8,567 bases of DNA from the NCBI GenBank assembly GCA_028698395.1, contig JAQVDG010000070.1, positions 1 to 8,567 of the forward strand, read 5' to 3'. A program made the position numbers and the translations under genes. Below the pieces are notes generated by a model. It did no database searches. It had not been told where the DNA came from and saw only the letters and a program-made list of their open reading frames with translations. Shown here in pieces: positions 1-6,410 of this stretch (the stretch's first letter is position 1; each line of letters begins with the position of its first letter). The stretch comes from Weeksellaceae bacterium. Lineage in GTDB: Bacteria; Bacteroidota; Bacteroidia; Flavobacteriales; Weeksellaceae.

Positions 1-206
1 GCATCGCATTTGTCGGTCATTGTTTTGAACTTGATGAGATAGAAGATTTTACTTTTTTTGCCGGGACGGGGTTGGATGAGAAAGGGGTTATCTGATAATT
101 TTGCTGCAACTAGCATAGATATCAAAATAATAATCGGCAAAAAAATAATGAGAATGAAAAGAGCAATAATAAAATCAAGAATGCACTTTATCAAATTTCT
201 ATACAT
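1..206 (-). CDS. Initiating phosphoglycosyltransferase (bacterial sugar transferase, PglC/WcaJ type), N-terminal part
   Basis: Partial gene: the first 68 codons are present and the rest lies beyond the left edge. Members of this family (PF02397) transfer a sugar phosphate from a UDP-sugar to undecaprenyl phosphate at the inner membrane, the first committed step of O-antigen or capsule repeat-unit assembly. The visible protein starts MYRNLIKCILDF, then has a long hydrophobic stretch (about residues 9-35, the re-entrant membrane helix) followed by the family hallmarks QPRPGKKSKIF (residues 45-55) and KFKTM (59-63), equivalent to the usual KxRPGxxGxxF and KFRTM. Pro24 is kept, but the Ser that commonly precedes it is Leu23. 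The catalytic Asp-Glu pair would lie outside the window. The ATG at 206 has an AAAAGG ribosome-binding site 6 bases upstream and follows the preceding stop by 21 bp. Which sugar is transferred cannot be told from this fragment. Confidence 0.88.
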   Translation of the reverse strand, partial: MYRNLIKCILDFIIALFILIIFLPIIILISMLVAAKLSDNPFLIQPRPGKKSKIFYLIKFKTMTDKCD

Positions 207-227
207 GGTATGCCTTTTGATTATCTC

Positions 228-1226
228 CTACAGATTATAGAACAAGTCATTAGTCCAGCCTTGAAGAGAGTACCTTTCATAAACTTGAAATGAAACTTCT
301 TTATATGGTGATCTTATAAACTCAAGATCAATTTTTGGATTTTTCCTGTTGACAACTAAAATATTCTGTTCATCGTACAAATCGTAGTGTTTAATGTCTT
401 GATTTGTTGTTATCAGTTTACGCTTTGCACCAAAAACTTCCAATGTTCTCATTGTTAAGCCTGTTTGAGCCGGATGTTGTGCGTCCAGGGAGGCTCTGGA
501 CTGGCCCAACAATAGTGCTGCCTGTGCTGCCGGCATCATTTTAAAATGAAAGTCTTTTTTCTTTGCCTTTTTGAAATCAGCATTTTGTAGTTTCATTTGA
601 TAGTAGAGTAAACTGCTGGGTAAATAAAGATAAAAATAGGTTGAGAAATTATTCTTGTTAAGGATTTGTTCCATTAAAGAAAGGAAAGCATACCTGTCAC
701 TGTGAACTTTGCCTATAAACAATACATCCTTTGTTACTTCCGCATGAAGTGCAATTTTGCGGTAATCGTTAATAAAGAAAAGCGGCCTGTGAATCAGGTT
801 ATATTTTTCAACGTCAAATCGATCAAATGAAAGTATCCTGTCGAAGATTGGGAATAATTCAGCAGTATTGGTGTTATTAACAGAATCCCAAAGATAAAGG
901 ATGGTTTTTGCATTGGGGTATGTTTCCTTAAGCAGTTTCATGGCTGCTGGAGTGAAAGCCTCTGCCCTTATTATTAAAATATAATCAAAGGCAATGTGTT
1001 TATTTTGCTTTATTATGCTCGTCAAATAGTTTAAAAAAAAGGCTTTCAGTTGTTTTTTTGCTAAACGAAACGCAATTTTAGTGAAAGTTTTTTGCGAGGG
1101 TCTTTCATCAAAAACAGCTACCGTTGCCCCTCTTTCTTCCAGTTCAGCTGCTACAGCAGTGCCATAAATGCCTCTGCCTCCCGGGACAAACAACAAGATT
1201 TTTTTATTTACAAGATTAACGGACAT
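228..1226 (-). CDS. CgeB-like glycosyltransferase (LPS biosynthesis)
   Basis: A 332-residue cytoplasmic protein resembling the CgeB/DUF3880-like glycosyltransferases often labelled 'lipopolysaccharide biosynthesis protein' in Bacteroidetes. It opens with a beta strand and glycine-rich loop (KKILLFVPGGRGIYG, residues 8-22). FDERPS (39-44), FDYILIIRAEA (80-90), YLWDSVNN (111-118) and the linker-type segment LSFDRFDVE (132-140) follow. The second Rossmann half begins at DVLFIGKVHSDR (167-178) and carries the most diagnostic block, DAQHPAQTGLTMRTLEVFGA (248-267) followed by KLITTN, which in this family forms the donor-nucleotide pocket. There is no signal peptide or membrane segment. The ATG lies one base after the epimerase stop (TAAAATG), so translation is probably coupled. 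The sugar donor and acceptor are unknown. The GT-B fold assignment is a family inference; the motifs themselves are seen. Confidence 0.82.
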   Translation of the reverse strand: MSVNLVNKKILLFVPGGRGIYGTAVAAELEERGATVAVFDERPSQKTFTKIAFRLAKKQLKAFFLNYLTSIIKQNKHIAFDYILIIRAEAFTPAAMKLLKETYPNAKTILYLWDSVNNTNTAELFPIFDRILSFDRFDVEKYNLIHRPLFFINDYRKIALHAEVTKDVLFIGKVHSDRYAFLSLMEQILNKNNFSTYFYLYLPSSLLYYQMKLQNADFKKAKKKDFHFKMMPAAQAALLLGQSRASLDAQHPAQTGLTMRTLEVFGAKRKLITTNQDIKHYDLYDEQNILVVNRKNPKIDLEFIRSPYKEVSFQVYERYSLQGWTNDLFYNL

Positions 1227-1227
1227 T

Positions 1228-2364
1228 TTATTTCAATAAACCTTTTGATTTCATTTCTTCCAAAGAAGCCTCGTACTGATCGGATGGAAGCTGGTTTTGC
1301 CTCTTCACCCAATCGGTAAATAGTCGGATACCTTCATTGAAGCCTACCCTGGGACTGAAGCCTAGCAGGGAATTTATTTTTGAAATATCCGCAAAATTAT
1401 GCCGGATGTCACCCAGCCGGTAGTTACCGGATATATTGAAAGGAACTTTGATGCCATAATTTTCCATCAAAGATTCCACTACCTGAATTACTGAGGTTGC
1501 CACACCCGTGCCAACATTGAAAACCACACCATTTGCAGCCTCGTTTTCAATACCAAGAATAGTAGCATCAACCACATCTTCGATAAAAACAAAATCTCTT
1601 GATTCTTTTCCATCTTCAAAAATATTGATGGGTTTGTTTTGCAGAATGCAAGTAGAAAAAATAGACAGGATACCTGTATAAGGGTTTGATAATGACTGGC
1701 CGGGTCCATAAACATTCTGATAACGAAAGGCAACCGGGGCAATTCCTATCGCAGGGCATACAGTCATAACCAATTGTTCCTGCACTTGTTTGGTGATGCC
1801 GTAAACAGAAGAAGGATGTATCAAAGAGTTCTCGTCTGTCGCCTTTAACTTTAAAGCAGATGCTCCCGGATATTTAACTTCAAAATCCCCTGCTTCCATA
1901 TCTGCTGCGCTTCGGTGGTTTGGGTAAACAAAACCGAGTTGATCATCCCAATAACGACCTTCTCCGTATATTGCACGCGAAGAGGCTATTACTACTTTTT
2001 TGACTTCATGTGGCTTGTTGGCCAGAATATCTAGCAATAAGGCGGTACCTCCAATATTCACCTGATTGTAACGCTCAATTTCATACATGGATTGCCCTGT
2101 GCCGGTTTCTGCTGCAAGATGTACAATACAATCCTGACCTTTAATTGCATATTCAAGTGAGGGCCGATCAGTTATGGATGCTTGAATGAATGACACTTGA
2201 TCTTTGACTGATTGATAAAGCGGTGAATCTTTTGTTGGATTTTGGCCATGAATTTGCGGGTGAAGATTGTCCAAAATTGTGATTCGAAATCCTTTATCCA
2301 GTAATTTGAGTGCGAGATTGGAACCGATAAAACCGGCGCCGCCGGTAATTAAAATATCCTTCAT
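1228..2364 (-). CDS. NAD-dependent sugar-nucleotide epimerase (dTDP-L-rhamnose 4-epimerase-like SDR)
   Basis: A 378-residue extended short-chain dehydrogenase/reductase. Visible motifs are the NAD-binding loop TGGAGFIGSN (residues 7-16), acidic Asp32 ending strand 2, HLAA (82-85), Ser128-Ser129, and the catalytic Tyr188-x3-Lys192 (SSVYGITK). FRYQNVYGPGQ (213-223) and GDIRHNFADISK (318-329) cap the substrate pocket. LDNLHPQIHG (31-40) and the stretch GTGQSMYEIERYN (88-100) are, from memory, typical of dTDP-L-rhamnose 4-epimerases (dTDP-6-deoxy-L-talose formation), more than of GalE or RmlB. The exact substrate remains an inference, and a UDP-hexose or UDP-HexNAc epimerase is the alternative. 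The product would feed the neighbouring glycosyltransferases. The ATG follows a 131-bp repeat-containing gap and an A-rich leader with no clear Shine-Dalgarno sequence. By eye it is more GC-rich than the GT4 genes upstream, compatible with a separate origin. Confidence 0.9.
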   Translation of the reverse strand: MKDILITGGAGFIGSNLALKLLDKGFRITILDNLHPQIHGQNPTKDSPLYQSVKDQVSFIQASITDRPSLEYAIKGQDCIVHLAAETGTGQSMYEIERYNQVNIGGTALLLDILANKPHEVKKVVIASSRAIYGEGRYWDDQLGFVYPNHRSAADMEAGDFEVKYPGASALKLKATDENSLIHPSSVYGITKQVQEQLVMTVCPAIGIAPVAFRYQNVYGPGQSLSNPYTGILSIFSTCILQNKPINIFEDGKESRDFVFIEDVVDATILGIENEAANGVVFNVGTGVATSVIQVVESLMENYGIKVPFNISGNYRLGDIRHNFADISKINSLLGFSPRVGFNEGIRLFTDWVKRQNQLPSDQYEASLEEMKSKGLLK

Positions 2365-2403
2365 AATTAAATTTTTACTTTTTTTTGGATGATGATTTTT
2401 TTA

Positions 2404-2536
2404 GTTGCACAGTGTTTCATGGTGTATGGCGCAGAGTTGCACGGTGAATTTTTGTTACACAGTGATACCCTGTGATTCCTCTGTGTTACTCTTACTCAGT
2501 GAAACTTGTTTTTTTGTACAGTGGAGTTCTGTGAAA
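2404..2536. repeat. Degenerate CAGTG/CTGTG intergenic repeat array
   Basis: This stretch is built of short degenerate units ending in GTG or its variants. On the plus strand: CACAGTG 2408-2414, CATGGTG 2418-2424, GCACGGTG 2438-2445, CACAGTG 2458-2464, CCCTGTG 2468-2474, CTCTGTG 2479-2485, CTCAGTG 2495-2501, TACAGTG 2517-2523 and TTCTGTG 2527-2533. Many units are 10-11 bases apart, about one DNA helical turn. CACAG and CTGTG are reverse complements, so the array can form overlapping small hairpins. The longest is GTTACACAG (2454-2462) with CTGTGTTAC (2481-2489), with one mismatched position. It occupies nearly all of the gap between the epimerase and the upstream GT4 gene and extends about 40 bp into the latter. 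From memory it resembles a widespread 'cacagag/ctctgtg' intergenic repeat of environmental Bacteroidetes and other bacteria. Its function is unknown. It lacks the long U tract of a rho-independent terminator. Confidence 0.7.
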
Positions 2537-3737
2537 TTAACTGCTCGTAGATTTTTAAATAATCCTGATACCTGTCGTTTTTGTTGAAATACTTTTCTGC
2601 TCTTGCCCGACAAAGCGGACGGTAATGATCCTTTCCTTTCTCAACTACTTTTTCGATTGCTTTCGCAAGAGCCTCAAGATTTCCCTTTTCAACAACTATT
2701 CCGGTGTTTTCATCAACAGCTTCTGGACTGCCTCCAGTATTGTAGGTAATTACAGGTGTGCCACAAGCCAATGCTTCTATATTGGTGGTAGGAAAGTTGT
2801 CTGCATAGGTAGGATTGACAAAAGCAGCAGCCATAGAATAAAGTGAAGTTAATTCAGCTATGGACTCGGTATGTGTAATTCCAAAAATACCTAGTGGAAG
2901 ATTTTTAATTTGTTTCACTTTAAGACCAACCAATACAATTCCAATAGTATTCGTTAAAATTTTTCTAAGTTCTAAAAAATCATCAAATCCTTTTTTTGAT
3001 GTCCAAACATTAGCTACACCTAAAACAAATACTTTTGAATTTATGTTGTACTTTTTTTGAAATCCATTAGATTTATATGGTGTAAAAGCATTTAGGTCTA
3101 TACCATTGTAAATAGTATGAATTGGATAATCTTTAAAAAATGATCTTTTTGCATGATTACTCAGCCAATTGGAAGGACAAACAATTGATATATTTTTCAC
3201 TTCTTGAAAAAGCGATTTCTTACGATTAAAATTTGCCTTAGAATTGTCCACTATCAAAGAGGCAGGATATCCTTTTTTGTTGGGACATGAGAAACACTCT
3301 TTTTCCCACCTATAACAGTTTACAAAATCAAAGTGACTGCAATGACCTGTAAATGACCAGCAATCATGAAATGTCCATAAAATAGGTTTTTCGACTTTTT
3401 TTAGATATCTGAAAAGAATCTCTACGTTTAGATAATATCCATGCAAAACATGCAAGTGAATAATGTCAGGATTTATTTTTTCAATTTCTTTAATAAATTG
3501 TTTTGTTGCAAGTGAGCTTCCAAAACCGTGAAGATCAAATATTCTAGACTTAATGCCATGGATTATTAAATCAAATGAAGACCCAATTTTAATTAATTTT
3601 GATGCACTTGGTCTCGCGTAACGACCAAACCCAATAAAACTCTCATGATTATTTTCAAGGAGTATCCTTCCAATATCTTCAGCAATGCGACCAGTACTTC
3701 CAGTATTTGCTATGGAATTTATTTGAAGGACTTTCAT
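2496..3737 (-). CDS. GT4 glycosyltransferase with cysteine-rich insert
   Basis: A 413-residue retaining glycosyltransferase of family GT4 (GT-B fold), cytoplasmic or peripheral to the inner membrane. The N-terminal domain starts MKVLQINSIANTGSTGRIAE, the glycine-rich acceptor-side loop of the family. IIHLHVLHGYY (92-102) and HDCWSFTGHC (124-133) follow, and then a cysteine cluster (Cys126, 133, 141, 148, 151) ending in CPNKKGYP. The donor-binding domain shows NGID (211-214), LGVANVWTSKKG (239-250) and ADNFPTTNIEALACGTPV (312-329). Here the classical E-x7-E is D313-x7-E321, as usual in this subgroup, and NTGGSPE (333-339) follows. The start ATG overlaps the acyltransferase stop (ATGA). The last 13 or so residues (ISQNSTVQKNKFH) are encoded by the intergenic repeat, so the natural C-terminus was probably slightly different. 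Donor and linkage are unknown. Confidence 0.92.
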   Translation of the reverse strand: MKVLQINSIANTGSTGRIAEDIGRILLENNHESFIGFGRYARPSASKLIKIGSSFDLIIHGIKSRIFDLHGFGSSLATKQFIKEIEKINPDIIHLHVLHGYYLNVEILFRYLKKVEKPILWTFHDCWSFTGHCSHFDFVNCYRWEKECFSCPNKKGYPASLIVDNSKANFNRKKSLFQEVKNISIVCPSNWLSNHAKRSFFKDYPIHTIYNGIDLNAFTPYKSNGFQKKYNINSKVFVLGVANVWTSKKGFDDFLELRKILTNTIGIVLVGLKVKQIKNLPLGIFGITHTESIAELTSLYSMAAAFVNPTYADNFPTTNIEALACGTPVITYNTGGSPEAVDENTGIVVEKGNLEALAKAIEKVVEKGKDHYRPLCRARAEKYFNKNDRYQDYLKIYEQLISQNSTVQKNKFH

Positions 3738-4264
3738 TTTTTATCTATTCTTTTCAAATAATTCTTTTCTTTCATTTTTTTTGCATGTTCTCTAATATCA
3801 CATATGAATCCTGCAGGATTACCTGAGTATATTGAGTTTGCTGGAATTCTGCCACGAACGATGCTGCCTGCCCCTATAATTACATTATCTTCAATTATTG
3901 TCCCCGGCAAAAGCATGCTATTCATTCCAATAAAAACATTATTCCCAATTGTAATAGGACCTAACATACCGATATCGGTTTTTGGCTTTTCACCTATTGA
4001 AATTAAGCTGGTAGTAAAACTATAATCATGGGTTAAGAAAATCACATTAGATGATACGACTAACCTATCTCCAATAGTAATAAGATCAAAGTCATCAAAT
4101 TTTACGCTTTTTGCAATAAATCTAGGCGTGCCATTAATTTTTAAGCCAGAGAACTTCAATAGAAATCTATATAAACTCATGTAAAGTTTTCCATTTATGT
4201 AAACAGTCAGGCCAACAATAAATTTAGCCGAATGGAATAATATTCTATGTATTCTTCTTTTCAT
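3734..4264 (-). CDS. Left-handed beta-helix acyltransferase (LbetaH, maltose/galactoside acetyltransferase-like)
   Basis: A 176-residue protein of the hexapeptide-repeat acyltransferase superfamily, which normally transfers an acetyl group from acetyl-CoA to a sugar hydroxyl or amine in the cytoplasm. The first 45 or so residues are basic and hydrophobic (KRRIHRILFHSAKFIVGLTV), likely amphipathic and possibly membrane-associated. Hexapeptide turns follow from about residue 48: ITIGDRLVVSSNVIF (62-76), GPITIGNNVFIGMNSMLLPG (102-121) and IIEDNVIIGAGSIV (123-136). His79 in THDYSF is the expected catalytic base, in the loop typical of maltose/galactoside acetyltransferase-like members. The closing SGNPAGFI (147-154) is the usual end of the coil and contributes to CoA binding. 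The gene overlaps the upstream GT4 by 20 bp and the downstream GT4 by 4 bp, so translation is probably coupled with both. It probably O- or N-acetylates a repeat-unit sugar. The target is unknown. Confidence 0.9.
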   Translation of the reverse strand: MKRRIHRILFHSAKFIVGLTVYINGKLYMSLYRFLLKFSGLKINGTPRFIAKSVKFDDFDLITIGDRLVVSSNVIFLTHDYSFTTSLISIGEKPKTDIGMLGPITIGNNVFIGMNSMLLPGTIIEDNVIIGAGSIVRGRIPANSIYSGNPAGFICDIREHAKKMKEKNYLKRIDKK

Positions 4265-5327
4265 TGAATAAAAATTTTAAATAAGCATCACCAATTTTAT
4301 CTATAAAATACTTTTTTGATTCTGTAAGAGCATTTTCAGAGAATATACTCCGAACTTCCTTATTATTAATAAGTAATTCTAACTTTTCCTGATATGCTGA
4401 TAAATCAAGTTCAGGTATAAGGAAACCATTTATGTTATCTATAATCAAATCTGAAGGTCCCGCTATGCAATCAAAAGAAATTGTTGGTAAGCCCGCTGCC
4501 ATTGCTTCCAATATTGCATTAGGAAATCCTTCGGAAATGGAAGTGAAGGCAAATATTTTTGCTTTGGAATAAAACTGATTTACATCTTTTTGGTTTCCCC
4601 AAAATACAACTTTCTGAAATATGCCCAACTCTTTCGTCAGAGTTTCTAAATTCTCCTTTTGAGGGCCATCGCCAACAATCCACAACTGCCAATTTGAATT
4701 GTTAATGTTTGAAAAAATCTTGAGCAATAGATCAATTTTTTTTGTTGTGATTAATCTGCCAACAGATAAAATTACATTTTGCTTACTAGTATGATTAGCT
4801 GGAAAAGGTTTCACCGGATTAGGAATAATTGCAATATTTTTATGTCCAATTTCCTTTGACAAGAATTTTTTAGAATAAGTTGTTTGTGAAATAATTCCTT
4901 TGGCAAAGGGATAAAGAATCTTTCTTAGTTTATTAAAGAAAAACCCCCAGTTTTTATCGGGCTTACTTCTATCAGAGACGAAAACATTATATCCAAGAAA
5001 TAAAGTGGCCATCAATACAAAAGAACTATACATCTCTTCAAAACTTAAAAGAACATCAGGTTTAATTACTTTGACTTTTTTACGCAAATCAGCCATCAAC
5101 AAAATTGAAAAGACAAGTCTTGAGTATTTTTTATGATTAAAGGCCGGTTGATGAATAATCACTTTTTGAGAAATCTCAAAAAATATTTCACCTTTAGCTA
5201 AAATGATCAGATGGGTTTCATGTAATGAATTTTCCGCAGTGTAATTGGCAAGTTCCGAAATTACTCGTTCTGATCCACCTGCTGTTCTGAGAGTTGGAAT
5301 TATAAATATAATTTTCTTTTTATTCAC
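4245..5327 (-). CDS. GT4 glycosyltransferase
   Basis: A 360-residue GT-B enzyme of family GT4. The N-terminal motif is FIIPTLRTAGGSERVISELA (8-27), the usual GG-x-E/A-R-V acceptor-side loop. DVLLSFEEMYSS (91-102), VSDRS (117-121), IPNPV (168-172) and SVGRLITTKK (188-197, start of the donor domain) follow. WIVGDGPQKENL (216-227) and SEGFPNAILEAMAAGLP (265-281) contain the E266-x7-E274 donor-binding pair, and GPSDLI (290-295) follows. This layout resembles the PglJ/PglH and WbnH-like transferases that use UDP-HexNAc or UDP-hexose, but the donor cannot be assigned. The start is GTG: an in-frame TAA lies only five codons upstream and no ATG occurs before residue 78, so GTG is the only start that keeps the conserved N-terminus. 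The leader is A-rich, without a strong Shine-Dalgarno sequence. It is strikingly AT-rich, like the next two genes. Confidence 0.92.
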   Translation of the reverse strand: MNKKKIIFIIPTLRTAGGSERVISELANYTAENSLHETHLIILAKGEIFFEISQKVIIHQPAFNHKKYSRLVFSILLMADLRKKVKVIKPDVLLSFEEMYSSFVLMATLFLGYNVFVSDRSKPDKNWGFFFNKLRKILYPFAKGIISQTTYSKKFLSKEIGHKNIAIIPNPVKPFPANHTSKQNVILSVGRLITTKKIDLLLKIFSNINNSNWQLWIVGDGPQKENLETLTKELGIFQKVVFWGNQKDVNQFYSKAKIFAFTSISEGFPNAILEAMAAGLPTISFDCIAGPSDLIIDNINGFLIPELDLSAYQEKLELLINNKEVRSIFSENALTESKKYFIDKIGDAYLKFLFNEKKNT

Positions 5328-5349
5328 TGCTTTTTTTACTTATAATGAT

Positions 5350-5406
5350 TCAATTCCAGTGATTTAAGTATAAGATAACCAAACAAATCTTTTTCTTATC
5401 GTTCAT
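5350..5406 (-). pseudogene. 18-codon ORF, possible 5' remnant of a GT2 glycosyltransferase
   Basis: The only sizeable gap in the right half of the operon contains an ATG at 5406-5404 that overlaps the ATP-grasp stop in a TAATG arrangement, the same junction seen between the two deacetylase-like genes. It opens an ORF of 18 codons, MNDKKKICLVILYLNHWN, ending at TGA 5352-5350. The segment KICLVILYLNHWN resembles the first strand of GT2 enzymes, where a V-I-L-N-Y-N-x-W type motif is common. The reading is too short for statistical support. It may be the stub of a deleted or replaced glycosyltransferase, a tiny coupling ORF, or chance. Reading through the TGA gives no further GT2-like sequence. 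Confidence 0.35.
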
Positions 5407-6410
5407 TATTTTTTCAATATTTCATCTACCATCCAACCATAAGGATCAAATTCACCCTCATGCCAATTTAGCTCTTTATCCCAATAGCCAGGACAGGAAT
5501 CATAACCTTCGGGTGAAAATCCATAACTAATTTCCACCACATTAGGTTGATCTTTATCGTAAACAAAATCCATAGCTGTGCACTGGCTTTTCAGTTTATT
5601 GTGAATACCAAAAGCAAGTTTAATATCACTCACATTGAATAGAGATTTTTCATATAAAATTTTACCACTTCCCGAAGCCCTGAAATCATTTTTACGCACC
5701 ATACGTTTTATGGCAAAGGCCTTATCACCAATAACGACTACACGTATATCGTGGTCGTTGTTGGGGATAAATTCCTGAAAATAAACGTAGCCTACTTCTT
5801 TTCCCAAAGCTTTCGCAAAAGGTGGTGGATAAATAAAACGCACAATACCTTTAATCACATCAGTAATGGAAGTTTTTCCCAATCGCCATTTACGCCAACG
5901 TTCTTTCAGGCTTCCCCAAGCATCGTAATTACTGAATCCTTTACTGAATGTTTTATTGATTAAAGTTTTTGCCGCTTTATGGGTTTTTGCCAGTTTAACA
6001 TTGGATGAACCTGCACCTCCCCTGAGTTTAAACACTTTCGGGAAAGTTGTTGAGGCAGCCCATTTCAAAGCGGTCTTTTTATCATAGAAGACATAGGTAG
6101 GAACTAAAGGCGCTCCGATAGCTTCCAATAAGTATTTTTGACCCAGCTTATCATCGAAATGCCAGTTTGTGTTGAAGATTGGGAAGACTTTGATGCCTGC
6201 TTGTTCCAAAGCAAAAAGAATGGGTTTGGCTGCAAGCAATGCTTTCGGATCGTTGTGGGAATGGTGCCACACCAGCCCCTTGCAATCCTGCAACTGCTCG
6301 ATCAGGTCATTGTCATAGCAGTTGACCAGTTTAAAAGGGACATTATTTTTCTCGCACCATGCGATCCATCTCGGGTGAAAACCTGTGGTGCTGTTATGTA
6401 TAGCGATCAT
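5406..6410 (-). CDS. ATP-grasp (RimK-like) ligase of a polysaccharide locus
   Basis: A 334-residue protein with an ATP-grasp fold. Such enzymes activate a carboxylate as an acyl phosphate and join it to an amine or thiol. An N-terminal pre-ATP-grasp domain covers about residues 1-85. The ATP-binding part begins at FPKVFKLRGGAGSSNVKLA (123-141), with a lysine and glycine-rich loop. A basic, aromatic insert follows (about 165-180, KERWRKWRLGK). YFQEFIPNNDHDIRVVVIG (210-228) carries the adenine-contact QEFI and metal-proximal residues; KRMVRKNDFRAS (235-246), AMDFVYD (279-285, Asp281) and VVEISYGF (291-298) complete the site. The last is the usual ExN metal motif with Asn replaced by Ser295. I chose ATG 6410 because GAGAAAG lies 6 bases upstream. 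An in-frame TTG at 6425 would add five residues but has a poorer leader. The gene overlaps the upstream deacetylase-like gene by 17 bp, implying linked function. Substrates are unknown; aminoacylation or acylation of an amino sugar is an inference. Confidence 0.87.
   Translation of the reverse strand: MIAIHNSTTGFHPRWIAWCEKNNVPFKLVNCYDNDLIEQLQDCKGLVWHHSHNDPKALLAAKPILFALEQAGIKVFPIFNTNWHFDDKLGQKYLLEAIGAPLVPTYVFYDKKTALKWAASTTFPKVFKLRGGAGSSNVKLAKTHKAAKTLINKTFSKGFSNYDAWGSLKERWRKWRLGKTSITDVIKGIVRFIYPPPFAKALGKEVGYVYFQEFIPNNDHDIRVVVIGDKAFAIKRMVRKNDFRASGSGKILYEKSLFNVSDIKLAFGIHNKLKSQCTAMDFVYDKDQPNVVEISYGFSPEGYDSCPGYWDKELNWHEGEFDPYGWMVDEILKK

Noticed and set aside
58..240. Plus-strand ORF of 60 codons at the left edge
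   Set aside because: It lies antisense to the clearly recognisable N-terminus of the initiating sugar transferase and has no family resemblance of its own.
1488..1742. Minus-strand ORF of 84 codons within the epimerase
   Set aside because: It is an alternative frame wholly inside a well-supported SDR gene whose motifs continue through this stretch.
2454..2489. Rho-independent terminator between the GT4 gene and the epimerase
   Set aside because: The stem is imperfect, with an 18-base loop and no following T tract on the minus strand. Genes on both sides belong to one pathway in the same direction.
2404..2536. CRISPR array
   Set aside because: Units are only 7-8 bases, degenerate and 10-20 bases apart, with no uniform spacers and no cas genes nearby.
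5328..5405. Internal promoter in the 78-bp gap
   Set aside because: No clear Bacteroidetes-type TTTG / TAnnTTTG pair at proper spacing was found; only AT-rich sequence is present.
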